Assembly: GCA_021030915.1 (NCBI GenBank)
Contig: JAGEMR010000018.1
Coordinates: 124,001-188,000 of the forward strand
Origin: Astrothelium macrocarpum
Taxonomy: Eukaryota; Ascomycota; Dothideomycetes; Trypetheliales; Trypetheliaceae
DNA length: 64,000 nt
Direction of reading: 5' to 3'
In this document: positions 24,701 through 34,242 of the stretch, piece by piece
Position numbering within the stretch: the stretch's first letter is position 1
Layout of the letters: the number at the start of each line of letters is the position of its first letter
Translations under genes and position numbers: made by a program
Notes under the pieces: generated by a model
What the model was told of the DNA's origin: nothing
The model's input: only the letters and a program-made list of their open reading frames with translations
The model's database searches: none

Positions 24701-25585
24701 CATTCTACATCAGAACCAGTGACGAAAAACGTCAACGAGAGCGAACCGTGCCCACCAGACAACTCGCAACGCGGCGCAGGACCCAGTGATCCATACGAGC
24801 AGTCAGTCTATTGGACCTTGCGGGCCAATGCAACCCAAAAATTCTACTCTGCTCTGACCGGTGACACTGGAATCCCCAAGGATAAAATCAAGTTCCAAAA
24901 TTACGATCGAGGCAACGACTGTGCGCCTAGCGCTAAACCTGACGATAGTTGCTGGGGTATTGGAATGGACTACGGTATGCCAACGCCAGTAAATTATACT
25001 ACTGCCGATGTGACGAATCCCAAAGTTATCGTTCAAAAAGCGCTAAACCAGTCCACGAATCTTCATGATCGTATACAGTTGGCACTGATCATGTTACAAA
25101 GTAGTGCCTATCCTGGCGACCCTACAGAAATGGTGGACTCCATCTCGATCCCGGTACTGATGGTCTCACATGCTGTCGACAGCATGAACAGCATCGAGGA
25201 GACAGCCGATAAGATTACGGCCGAGAAGAAAAAGGAGATTATCCTCGCCTTCATTGGTGCTATTCTTTTTATCGTTCCCATAGTTGGTGAGTTAGTCGGT
25301 TCCGTTGCAGAGCTGGGTGATCTTGCGGCTATTATCTCGACTCTTGGCGCTGTCGGCAACGCAGCCTTTGACACGTACAACATAGTCGACGACCCTAAGA
25401 ATGCTCCTCTCGCTATCTTTAGTCTAATTCTTGAGCCACTGTCCTTATTGGATCTCGCCAAGGTTACCAAGATGGCAAATATCCGGCGCAAGATGTCAGA
25501 TGCCGATATCGTCAAGCTTGGAGGGAAAGTCGGCGAGCGGTTGGGCATGATTCAAAGAGTTATTGGGGTTTGTAAGAAGGTTTGA
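21785..25585 (+). CDS. killer-toxin-like LysM/chitin-binding/GH18 precursor with a disabled GH18 active site
   Basis: Large secreted precursor of 1266 aa in a single exon; ATG 21785 opens a good signal peptide. Domains in order are: an N-terminal region of the killer-toxin chitinase type (to about 270); a LysM-like segment at about 294-343; a type-1 chitin-binding module at about 358-420 (CCTAWGQCG); GH18 at about 450-780 with SIGGWGG and TYDLHG retained; and a Cys-rich part. Candidate Kex2 sites follow (KKKR ending at 945, GKR ending at 969). A hydrophobic stretch lies at about 1152-1176. This matches subgroup-C fungal chitinases, which resemble the alpha/beta subunit of yeast zymocin. The GH18 signature, normally DGxDxDWE, reads DGVDIVWN at 559-566. 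The inner Asp and the catalytic Glu are therefore Val and Asn, so chitin hydrolysis is not expected while binding modules are kept. Confidence 0.9.
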   Translation: MKRSIFWVCFPFINAITGTVGYNGTTHKTSDFCPSSCMGGHPRYWDAYPSPDSIAFCESPMLLDFGVHNPIDDSNAYVKLRTCTARDYRNNSDSFAEQYRGVPNNNGTPSCLADVQEKKVTLDVVASTEKGTASVKDANIILQYIQNHFSELSNCQEKFIAGLHRNIAVGFYAGDAIDNAGTIASVMQRLISTPGTRRASKTIYIQLCGTGRQAEDVLGIVIDTKGDLAAVQRAVQGWSQASCANSLRIAKLHDISIFQSSSGSNHSSLNKTSVRRSYLLPRTPLSSNSTGRPCTTYTVTPVDTCQSIADAHGLRVSDLSTFNDGHTWGWNGCRGLMPGLPICISSGYAPLPEPQSNAVCGPTKPDTNNTVHGSAAMGRNFTNEDISNLNPCPLNACCTAWGQCGITPEFCSAQLGPTRNPGTAPANSKGCISNCGMDVVNNAEKPASFKNIGYYEAWNWDRLCLNLKANRVKPNTYTHVHWGFAMASDNLSIALNDTYQQFPRFKTLGARKIISIGGWGGGYASEPASLGILQKAISGDNVHRFAQSIVTFVTDNNLDGVDIVWNYPGAPDTPGVPPLQPAHGPTLLRFLRLLKGMLPGGKTLSMAAPATYAYLKTFPIEKISQVIDYIVYVTYDLHGEWEWRNPYTLDGCQFGSCLRSHVNLTETMYALAMITKAGVPASKVNVGVASYGRSFEMMTANCTGPMCTFTGPNSGAMPGVCTGQPGLLANPEIYAILGANDMGPRTWYDNSSSSDIMVWSDTQWVSFMSPQTKNSRVNYYEKHLNLGGINNWAIDLDDWTDDDGYPTDDLDGLPPPPPDPPACKNTHSSLEDLVKDVDSIPENCKSYYTVQALGNMLDSSVKTYNQMMANGYDKKFKTYASAVVDGAAENVRDWVNSNGTTYFTCIVTETSYCCAQCGSQGPNGCKYCFNNGPCTHEVGPDKKKRAEYTRLTSSGEEEMSSRYPAFGKRDDPHSTSEPVTKNVNESEPCPPDNSQRGAGPSDPYEQSVYWTLRANATQKFYSALTGDTGIPKDKIKFQNYDRGNDCAPSAKPDDSCWGIGMDYGMPTPVNYTTADVTNPKVIVQKALNQSTNLHDRIQLALIMLQSSAYPGDPTEMVDSISIPVLMVSHAVDSMNSIEETADKITAEKKKEIILAFIGAILFIVPIVGELVGSVAELGDLAAIISTLGAVGNAAFDTYNIVDDPKNAPLAIFSLILEPLSLLDLAKVTKMANIRRKMSDADIVKLGGKVGERLGMIQRVIGVCKKV

Positions 25586-26093
25586 TCTGTATTTCATTTT
25601 TGAGTGGTTGCCAGCGAAATAAATTCACGGTCCAAATGCAACGGAAGTGATTTAGAGTAACGGGTACAGCCAAGGCTATCAAAGTGTGGTTATATTGGAC
25701 GGCAGAGTACCTTAGTAGAGCGCCCATAGGTATATTCAAAGTATAATGAGACATGAGACAAACTCTATTATTCATGGTTCGGTAGTGCCAAAGATGCGGC
25801 TCGACATGCGTACAGGAATCGTAGAACCTAGAAGTCCGAAAAAGGATTTGAAGATCAACGGGAAGCTCTGCCCAGAAAGGGAACAAGGTACGTTGCTGTA
25901 GGCACTCAGCTATTACGGCTCAGCCTGTTGGATGATGCCATGATGGTACATTAGCTGTCCATGCTCGCGTAGCTGACACTTGGCATGTGTTATGCTAATG
26001 CGCTCCCTCAAATTATGGCCTTTTAACTACCATCGTTCAACGTAAGCATTGCATATTCTTGTATCCTAAAGTTTGTCGATCAGCGTCACGGAG
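25586..26093. other. intergenic interval
   Basis: About 0.5 kb between the killer-toxin-like gene and the ankyrin gene in the same orientation. It presumably contains the terminator of the first and promoter of the second. Nothing else recognised. Confidence 0.4.
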
Positions 26094-27662
26094 ATGGAGG
26101 ACGAGGATGACGTCATGGTGAATGCGAGTGAGGACACGGCAAGAGTCGAAGAACTATTGAATCAAGGCCATCCAGTCACTCCGAGAGCATTGCTCTGCAT
26201 CATCTCTGATTGTAACGCTGGTGCTTTGAAAGCAGTCCTGGGCACGGGAATTGATCCGAATACAAGATTACGCTCGGCATCGAGCCCACAAAATGGCGTG
26301 GATCCGGTTTGGGCCAGCGGAGATGAGAGCCCGCAATTTTATTCCAAGGACGTTTTCGAATGGTATCCTATCGAATTTGCTGCGCACTGTGTGACGCACA
26401 GCGTCAAAGGTAGAGATGAGCAGGCGACCATGATGACGATGCTTCTGGACCGGCATCCAGACCTGTTCGCCCTCCACCGTCAGCGGCTTGGCGAACGTTA
26501 CATCACCGTCTTCCCAGGAGAGCGAACTGGGGAAGAGCATGCTGGCTATCACGGTGAATTCGAGGATAAACCGTGCTTTTACGGTGTTCGAAGCACCTTG
26601 CATGCCATCTTGGAAGACGGCGGACTCATCGGTCCCATTCTTAGACACCATGACCTTGACCTAGATCTGGAGCATCGTGATCCGCAAGGTCGAACACTGT
26701 TCCTCTCCATGTGTCGGAGCTCCATTGGGGCAGATGCTAATATCAACAGTGTTCTTGAAGACGTTGACAGTGGGCGGCAACCTGATACGTACATTCCCCC
26801 GCCTTTTGCGACAAGCGAAGCAAAGCCATCACTATTCCACGCTTTACGGACACGAGGCGCGGATGTACTTGCTGTAGATAACCACGGCCGTAATACTCTT
26901 CACCACCTTCTTGAGTCGACAGATACGGTGACATATGATTATCGTCCCCCCAAAATCGGTCAATCACTTGCATACATCTTGAAACATTACCCTACTTTGA
27001 TTAATCAGAAAGACAGCAATGGAAACTATCCCCTTCATTCCGCCCTCCAGCGCCTCCGACGATACGCTTTGCGCCACGATGAATGGGAAGGAACCGCGGA
27101 ATTGGATACCCTAATTGACCATCTTCTCGAAGCCGACGCTGATCCCAAGGTAACAGACAGCCGCGGCAACTCTGCAATCCATTACGTGGCCGATGAAGGT
27201 CTCGCCGAGACACTGATGGGCGAACAAACGCGGTGTCGATTCAAGCTGTTCTTGGGAAAGGGTGTCGATGTCAACGCGTGCAACTACACCGGCCAGACAG
27301 CGCTGGGGCTGCTAATGGACGACGATGGAAAACGGGCGCTTCGGCGTGCGAAGCACCATGAGTTTGATGTACGGGAGAGAGCGATACCTCTCCCTACAGC
27401 TGAGGAAGTTGACGATGAGGTATTTGGGCTCTTTCAGGAAGCCGGGGTGAGATGGATGGATCGCGATCGCCGGGGTCGAACGGCATTGCATATCATTGCT
27501 GGCCATCCAGATAACTTGAGAGGTCCGGCTTGGGCGAAGCGTTTACTGTCCAAAGGTGTCAACCCACACGTCGAGGACAGCAAAGGCAAGACAGCGATTG
27601 ATGTTGCATCGGCCTGTGGCAACCAAGGTGTTTTATCAGTCTTGAAATACGGCGAAAAATAA
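26094..27662 (+). CDS. ankyrin-repeat protein
   Basis: Intronless gene of 522 aa starting at ATG 26094 (MEDEDDVMVNASEDTARVEEL). Several ankyrin-type repeats are visible, such as VDNHGRNTLHHLLEST, QKDSNGNYPLHSALQRL, TDSRGNSAIHYVADEG, CNYTGQTALGLLMDD, RDRRGRTALHIIAGHP and EDSKGKTAIDVASACG. No signal peptide, membrane segment or attached effector domain is seen. It is probably a cytosolic protein-interaction scaffold. It lies 0.5 kb downstream of, and collinear with, the killer-toxin-like gene. Whether that position is functional (for example self-protection) is speculation. Confidence 0.85.
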   Translation: MEDEDDVMVNASEDTARVEELLNQGHPVTPRALLCIISDCNAGALKAVLGTGIDPNTRLRSASSPQNGVDPVWASGDESPQFYSKDVFEWYPIEFAAHCVTHSVKGRDEQATMMTMLLDRHPDLFALHRQRLGERYITVFPGERTGEEHAGYHGEFEDKPCFYGVRSTLHAILEDGGLIGPILRHHDLDLDLEHRDPQGRTLFLSMCRSSIGADANINSVLEDVDSGRQPDTYIPPPFATSEAKPSLFHALRTRGADVLAVDNHGRNTLHHLLESTDTVTYDYRPPKIGQSLAYILKHYPTLINQKDSNGNYPLHSALQRLRRYALRHDEWEGTAELDTLIDHLLEADADPKVTDSRGNSAIHYVADEGLAETLMGEQTRCRFKLFLGKGVDVNACNYTGQTALGLLMDDDGKRALRRAKHHEFDVRERAIPLPTAEEVDDEVFGLFQEAGVRWMDRDRRGRTALHIIAGHPDNLRGPAWAKRLLSKGVNPHVEDSKGKTAIDVASACGNQGVLSVLKYGEK

Positions 27663-28490
27663 TTCCTGCATCATGCCAAAGCAGAGCCTGTTCCATCCCA
27701 ATCTCGTGTCAAGACTTCCAGTAAACATTGTGCTGGGGAATCCGGGAAAAAAGTTGGTCGTTTGAGGAAAACAGTTCTTGCTTAGGTAGGTTTCGGCTCT
27801 TATCGGACAAATATACGTACTAAGTATACAAATCAAAAAATCGTTTGTAGACTGATCTCGGATTGGTATATTCTTAACAATTCTCGCCCGTGCAGGATGA
27901 CTTTTGAAGTGATATTTCTCATTTTGAAGGTGCTCTATCGTTATTATTCTGCAGATTATCAAGCAGCTACAAGACAATATATTCGCCCACATTTTAATAA
28001 TACTCGCCCGCGCGTGACAGCCATACGATGTTTTGCTTCATTCCGCCAGCTTCGTAGTTATCGGATTGTAGAAATTGCGCGACTAATCATGAAAAGATTG
28101 TGGCTGGCGGTTGCAGGCGCTGCACACGAGACTGCATTTTTAGCCACCAAAGATAAAGTAAATGCACGTCGAGCTCATTGACACATTCCCTCAACCTGCG
28201 CCGCTTTTAAACACCCCTTACTTCTCTCACCTTCCCACTTGCCTTCACTTACCTTATCTACGTGTAACCCTCTCTCTCCCTCCGAAAATAGATCTTTGCT
28301 TTCGCGCCAGATAGGGATTCTACACCGACAGTCAAATAGAATTTCAACCCACTTATCGAACCTCTCTAGCCAATTTCGTGTGCTATCCCTGACATTTAGT
28401 CGGTTACGTCTTTGTCCATTGTTTGATATACTACAAGTGTTTCGTTTTTAATGTAGTCCGCAGGGTGCCTTGGATAATAGTCGCTATACA
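27663..28490. other. gene-free interval with repeat copy B
   Basis: About 0.8 kb between two convergent gene ends. It contains the 27-bp repeat copy B and two short similar motifs CTCGCCCG(T/C)GC at about 27882 and 28006 in direct orientation. Otherwise AT-rich and without supported genes. Confidence 0.45.
27716..27742 (+). repeat. 27-bp dispersed direct repeat, copy B
   Basis: Second copy of the sequence at 18169-18195 with one mismatch, same orientation. It lies just past the ankyrin gene stop. Confidence 0.5.
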
Positions 28491-29040
28491 TTAAGGGAAC
28501 CGAACAAACGGCGCCACATACGTAGTCATGTACGCCCCCTTCTTTTTGGAGAAGTTGAAAGACGCAAACGTGTGTACAGTTGGTGTCTCAATCTCATCGT
28601 CAATCACATCGCTTCCGCTGCAACAACATTAGTGCATCAGTATCTTACGAAAGATCGGCCACAACTCACTATGCATCGCAAACGACTTTCTTATATGCCC
28701 CCTCGACACCCCAAGCCCACCCTCGCTTCCGGAATACCTTCTCAATAGCCTCCACAATAGCTTTGTCGCTCTTGAAGAACTGCCGCAGGGATAAATAAAT
28801 CTTAACGTCGGGTGTGGCTTGACCGGGCTTCAGCTCCCAGCTGAAGCAAGCGCCACTGCTTTTTGGCATCGTTTCTGCAACCTCCTTCTCGAAGTGCTCA
28901 TCAATCTCCTTGTCCTCGGGCTCGTTGATCATCAGGTTCCACATGTCGCGCAAGACCGCCAGGCCGTCGAGCGTCGTCTTGTCCGTCAACTTGCCCCCGA
29001 GAGTAACATGCTGCTGTACCGCTGCCCAGCTGTTAGACCG
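28491..29040 (-). pseudogene. DMATS-type aromatic prenyltransferase, 3' fragment
   Basis: C-terminal part of an ABBA-fold prenyltransferase of the dimethylallyl-tryptophan-synthase family. Characteristic pieces are SWAAVQQHVTLGG, FSWELKPGQATPDVKIYL with a following QFFKSD, FRKRGW, and the terminal VHTFASFNFSKKKGAYMTTY. A normal intron (28618-28669, GTGAGT...TTGCAG) joins the last two exons in phase, and the stop is at 28491. About 170 residues remain of a family that is normally around 400-450 aa. The N-terminal half is absent; the frame is cut at about 29040, where an epoxide-hydrolase fragment begins. The piece has no start codon of its own and is presumed non-functional. Confidence 0.7.
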
Positions 29041-29395
29041 GGTGCCACACTACCACGCGAGAGAGCAGCATGGAGCCCCAATCATGCGAAACACCCACGA
29101 CCTTGTCTATGTTCTCATGGTCTAATAATTCCACAAAGTGCTCGCTCAGACGCTTCATGCGATACGCCTCAATGTCAACACGCTTGTCAGAGTCACCGTA
29201 CCCGAGACAATCAGGGACGATAACCCCATAGCCAGCCTCCGTCAGGTCGATGAATTGGTGTCGCCAGTCATGACGTGAGGAAGGGTACCCGTGGATGAGG
29301 AGAAAGGTCGCCTTATCTGCCTTGGCGGGAACGCAGTTGTAGGCATACTTATCCCCGTCACTGGTGGTGAAGCGTTTGTTGAAGGAGCTGTCCAT
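29033..29395 (-). pseudogene. epoxide-hydrolase-like alpha/beta hydrolase, 5' fragment
   Basis: N-terminal 120 residues of an alpha/beta hydrolase from ATG 29395. It shows the oxyanion motif HGYPSSRHDW, DCLGYGDSD, and the nucleophile elbow GVSHDWGS with an Asp nucleophile, as in epoxide hydrolases. The frame then stops at 29033. The cap domain and the acid/His of the triad are missing. Directly across the break the sequence becomes the C-terminal part of a DMATS prenyltransferase in another frame. The two pieces were most likely brought together by a deletion. A truncated protein could still be translated, but it should not be active. It lies 464 bp downstream of the P450 gene, same strand. 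Confidence 0.7.
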
Positions 29396-29859
29396 GGCAG
29401 AGATAAAAGGAGGGCCAAATTAGGAGAAAGCCTATTGGCCGAATTTGATTTATACAAGACGACTGCAAACACGGTGTTGGGGGTCCACTTTTGAGAGGGA
29501 AAAAGGTCTAGTGCATCTTCGTATCCGCACGCATGCTGATCTCTCGTCAATTCAACAACTGCGCAAACTACAAGCGCGCTGCAGAATTGAAGCAGGGACT
29601 ACAGACATCCTGAGTGCCGTGCAAGGGGGCGTGCCGTTGGATGCACCATCAAATCGGATCAAGAGCCGCTTACGTCACATCTGTCGGGCGAATAACTAGG
29701 CCAGGGGGCCAAAGTTGGTTACTGGGCATGTTTGTCACTTGCAGCCCTACCTGACGCATGCACCTTGTTTAGTCCGGGACAGTCAGATGGCGTACGCCAC
29801 GCGTGCTCTGCTAGGCATGATTCGTAGGCGTACATTGATCCCACCTCAAGCCCGCTCGC

Positions 29860-31659
29860 TCACCGAACATCTCTTTTCTTCAAGGTAATGAGATGCCGGC
29901 CGCAGGGTTCATCAAGTGTTACCTTGCGGACATTTTCCGGCCGCTTCTCCAGTCGCACAAAGTCGTAGTCGAGAAGCAGATGCGTGAGTGTTAGCTTGAG
30001 CAAGTCGCTTGTAAAAAATCGGCCCGGGCACGCCCCCCGGCCGAGACCAAAGTTGAGAAAGTTGGGGGAAATGTCAGTCATCTTTGGGTGCTCTGGGTCC
30101 TCCATGGAGCGGCGTGGATTGAAGCCATCGGCGTAAACCGCCTCGTCGCGTTGGTAGGCCTTGATCGGGGTCGCGAGTATAGCGCCTTGGGGAACATGCA
30201 CTCCATTGGGAAAGGTGAACCCACCCTTCTTCCCAACCATTCGTTCGAGGCCAGTCTCACCGATAGGGTTGTAGCGCATGCTTTCACGGATCAACGAATC
30301 CATGAGATCGAGCCTTTGAAAGAAGTTGTGAGAAAAGCCGTCGCCCTTGTCCATTTTCCGCTTGATCTCCGCACGTAGATCAGCCACCATGGTCTCGAAG
30401 TCGCCTTCTGGTAACGAAATAAGGTCGTAAACGAGGTTGGTCATGGTGACGAGGTTCGTGTACGACTGGACAAAGTTCAGAACCATCATCCTGGCCACGA
30501 TTACCATAGGGTCATATTCGGCTCCTGAATAGTTGTCCTTTTTCGCCGCTACGATCATCGCGCTCAACATGTCATTCTGAAAATCGCCTGTCAACATGGA
30601 TGTCTTCTATAGCGGAAGTCGATTTCTTGCTACTCACTGGCAACTCCGGCTCAACACCCTTCTGCTCGGCAGCATCGACAATGACCATCCGTTCCTTGAT
30701 GATGGGCGTCGCGTGCTTAGCTGCCGTCTTGATGTGTCTCATCAGTGGTCGGCACAGGAGAGGCAGGAGCAGCCTAAGAGATTGACAGTTCAGTAAGATG
30801 ACCCATCTCAATGGTCTGGGAGGAAAGAAGACCTGGGATATACTCACGGGCGAAGAAAAGGGGGAATGAAACGGGCGTATAAGGCCGATGCGAAGAACGT
30901 GGAAGCGTACTGCGCCGTGACATCCCCATACTCTTGATTGTGACACAGAGGATAGCCTGAGATGATGCGGTTTGCAGACCGGCTCAGAATGCGGTTTGAC
31001 GTATCCCACATGTTGATTTTGGCCTCGCCATTTGCCCCAACCTTTGATGCGACGATGTCGTCTAGGGCCGCAGTCATTTCCTCGTTCACCATATCCATCT
31101 TGTCTGCGAGCTTCTGCTGGAGCTCTTTGTGCACAACATTCCGGTAAACCTGGTGTACTACGATGTGCCCGCCCAGTGTCGTGTAGTCTGGCACAAGAGC
31201 CTGCAATGTGTATCTCTTGAGAGAGATATCATTCTCGGGCTGGCGGACGTATTCATTAAGCAGTTGTTTCGGTACCATGAGCATGAATCCCGTGCTGCAA
31301 TGCGGGATCGGGACCAGGTGAATGTTGTCATGGTTGGCTCCCAGGATCTATAGCAATCAGTTGCCCGAGTTAATTGCCTCAACTTCCTCGATTACTGCTC
31401 CTTGGGGCGGTCTTACTTTACGATGAATCTCCGCGAACAGCTTCTTGGACTTGAATGCAACATCCCATGTAGACTTGAGAAACGACCCAACCCCTTTCTT
31501 GCCACTGACCCAGCTGAAATTGCGATACTCGCGCGAGAGAGCAGTCGCCAGGGCGGGTCGTATCAGATGGTACAGCCAAGCTCCCAAGGTTCCGAGGATC
31601 GTATATAGTATGATGCGAGGTAGAAGTGCCTGCGCTCCATCCGTGAGTCCAACTTCCAT
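29860..31659 (-). CDS. cytochrome P450 monooxygenase
   Basis: Membrane-anchored haem monooxygenase of 531 aa. Four exons close in phase: 31659-31417, 31347-30848, 30773-30638 and 30576-29860. An N-terminal hydrophobic anchor (IILYTILGTLGAWLYHLI) is followed by the P450 fold. ExxR is at 391-394 (RESMRYN), and the haem-binding loop is FGLGRGACPG with Cys476. The pattern LLNEYVRQPENDISL and ARMMVLNF resembles fungal secondary-metabolism P450s that oxidise terpenoid scaffolds, such as the kaurene-oxidase and indole-diterpene types. The reading frame is intact. Together with the UbiA enzyme and acyltransferase it forms a small cluster, so oxidation of a terpenoid is the best guess. Confidence 0.9.
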
Positions 31660-33076
31660 TGTGGTAATCGACGTTGTCAAGGTCGACCAGAAAGTTTTTG
31701 AGGTTGCCAAAGAGGAATTTGGGCCTATGGTAGAGCTCTCGACGACGTAATTGATCAATGAGAAAGCTGTTGTGTTTCTCGAGAATATATTCCCCGTTGG
31801 TTGACTTTTTCTCCTCTACACCGCCCAGGCGCATACGGTGGATAAATTGCGATCAGCGAATCCTTTGGATCCGTGCTCATATGGTGTGGTTGGATGAGAA
31901 AATTGGATTTAAGAAGGCTTTTCAAGGAGTTAAGAAAACTTGATAAGCATTAGATCAAATCTGGTATCGTCTGAGAAGGATCATTACAGTTCAACATATG
32001 GGAAGTTGTTCCGTCAGCCTTGATTGTTCCAAACTACTCTCGATTTGTAAAATTACCCATGTTGGTGTGGTTTTCACAATTGTCGGCGCTATCCACCGGG
32101 GACGAGTGGGCGGTGTACCTATGGACCCACTACAAGTGTAAGGTCCGACTTTCATGGCGCCGAGCCAGATTCTGTTCACCCGGTGCACCCTCACGTGTCG
32201 TATTGACTCAAGCAAATAGACCGAAGAGAAATGTTACAGTGGGGTGACGATCAGCTGCTTGTTACACAAGAAGGGAGGCGAAGCACGGGATAGATTCGTA
32301 TTTGAGAAAAAAAGAAAAAAAAAAGAAAAAAAGGAATCTCTGTTACTAAGGTAGAGACGGGAAGGAAAAGGGGATGCGTAAAATTGCACCGCCAAGTCAT
32401 GATCGATGGCTCGCATGAGAGCAGGTCAAGTTATACCTGAACAAGTAGGTTTCCAACAACATCGTACGTTAAAGCGGCCATTGATTGGCCGATATGCCTT
32501 ATGCAGATCAACGGTTGTGGCTTCAAAGCCTCCACTTGGTGCCAGCCTACTTATCGGACGCGGTATAATTTGACGTTATCCCCAGTATACAGGGTGTTGG
32601 CAGATCGAACCGCTTGCCTGAGGGTTTCCTGTCCCAATAAAATTTTTAACCCTGGGAGAATCCTTTGGCGTACTAGAGGCTCCTTGACAGCAACCCTGTA
32701 AATTTCCGGTGCGTATATTCCCAACGTCCTGGCGCGTGAATTTTTAGCAAATAGATCGAAGAAAAGTGTTGTAATCTGGTAACGATCGGATGCTTCCTGT
32801 ATTAGAAGGGAAGGTTAGAAAGTAGGTCTTGCTCGGCTAGTTCAAATATCCTTCGCTAACTTACCAGTCTTTCGGTAAAGGAACCTCACTTATTACAGCG
32901 GTATATTCGACGACACTAATTTAGGTGGGTGTATGGGATAGTCGTAGTCTACTGGTTCGTGGATTGATACCCTGGACCTGGTGTCATCGAGGCTGCCTTT
33001 GCAAGCGGAGCTGATATCCATACATTCATCTCTAATTGTCTGCTCATCTTGTTCGTGGCTCTATAAAACGCTCGCC
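31660..33076. other. divergent promoter region of P450 and UbiA genes
   Basis: About 1.4 kb between two divergently transcribed cluster genes, probably a shared control region. A polypurine run of A with single G lies at about 32307-32332. No supported gene. Confidence 0.5.
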
Positions 33077-34099
33077 ATGTCACGCACGAACACATTCTAC
33101 AGTCTCGGCTTGATGCCCACCTTGATGGGTTTAGGTCATCTGGTACCATCGATAGGTGCCATACAGACAGCCACTGGCTCGTACCAGTTTCCGGGTAGAC
33201 TTCTTGGGCTTATTGGCACCACCTCGGCTATTGTGGACTGTACGTGACAAACTGACCACTTCCACGTCTCCGTGCTTGGTGGGCGGTGACTGATAATTGC
33301 GTCATACAGCCGTCGACACATATAAAGACATCCCGCTGTCAAGTAGGCCTTCAAAGTGGGTTTGGAAGATTTGGGTCTGTAGTCTGTGGGCCATTGGGCT
33401 TGCATGCACCGTCCTGTCGGGCTTGCCGACAGCGATTAATATATATCGAGTCTTGCCTCTGGGTCTGCTTTGGGGTGTTCCTTGCATCCCGCGATTTTCA
33501 ACTCCAAATGGTCTGACTTTGACCAAGCCGAAAACATTGGTTAGTGCCTTGTGAGCTCTCTGATCGATGAACTACCGCTGAACTTTGTGCAGCTCGTCGA
33601 GGCGAAATCACTTGTTGTGGCATTATGCATGGCCAGTGTCTGTGCAGATGCAAGCATGGCCTACTTCTGTAGACAAACAGAGTCCCAATGTAGTGACAGG
33701 GACCTTCGGAGGAGAAGTTTCTACCTGACGGTCTTGTACGAATTCTTTCGGGAAACCTCCTGTGACGTGAGAGACATCGCCGAGGATGCGAAAGAGGGTC
33801 TCCAAACCCTGCCGGTGAGGCTTGGGAAACAGAACACAATGCTCATTATGACGGTTGTGGGGTTTTTGCTGGACTCGGTCTTGACAAAAAGTCTGGCTTT
33901 CACAGCAAATGGCATCAACGTGCGGCCTCTGCAATTTGCTCACGCGATCCTGCGAGTTGGACTGACAATGGCTGCTTACTGGCTGGTCTTGAAGTATCCA
34001 AGGGATAACCACTGGGCTTGGGGATCCATGTCGCTCTTTGGCCTTGTCCCTGTACTGTTTGCACAAGCAGCCTTGCAAGCAGCTGATGGGGAATTTTGA
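33077..34099 (+). CDS. UbiA-superfamily prenyltransferase / membrane terpene cyclase
   Basis: Integral membrane enzyme of 299 aa. Three exons close in phase: 33077-33239, 33310-33539 and 33593-34099. Both Asp-rich motifs of the UbiA superfamily are present: D54/D57/D61 (VDSVDTYKD) and D189/D192/D196 (CDVRDIAED). These bind Mg-diphosphate. Between them lie several hydrophobic helices (VCSLWAIGLACTVLSGLP, YRVLPLGLLWGVPCIP). Two activities are plausible: transfer of a prenyl group to an aromatic acceptor, as in meroterpenoid pathways, or cyclisation of farnesyl diphosphate, as in the UbiA-type cyclase of the fumagillin pathway. No polyketide synthase is in the window. With a P450 and an acyltransferase beside it, a modified terpene seems at least as likely as a meroterpenoid. 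The second intron uses a GTTAGT donor. Confidence 0.8.
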
Positions 34100-34242
34100 C
34101 AGAGCTGGTTTGACTGTGTGCGGGACTATGGGGCCTGGATAGATATCATAGAACATGTACATGACAGGGCTCTCCTGATTAACATGAGCAAGAAAGCATG
34201 AAGAACGTGTAGAATCTCCGTCGGAATTATTCACAAGTGAAA

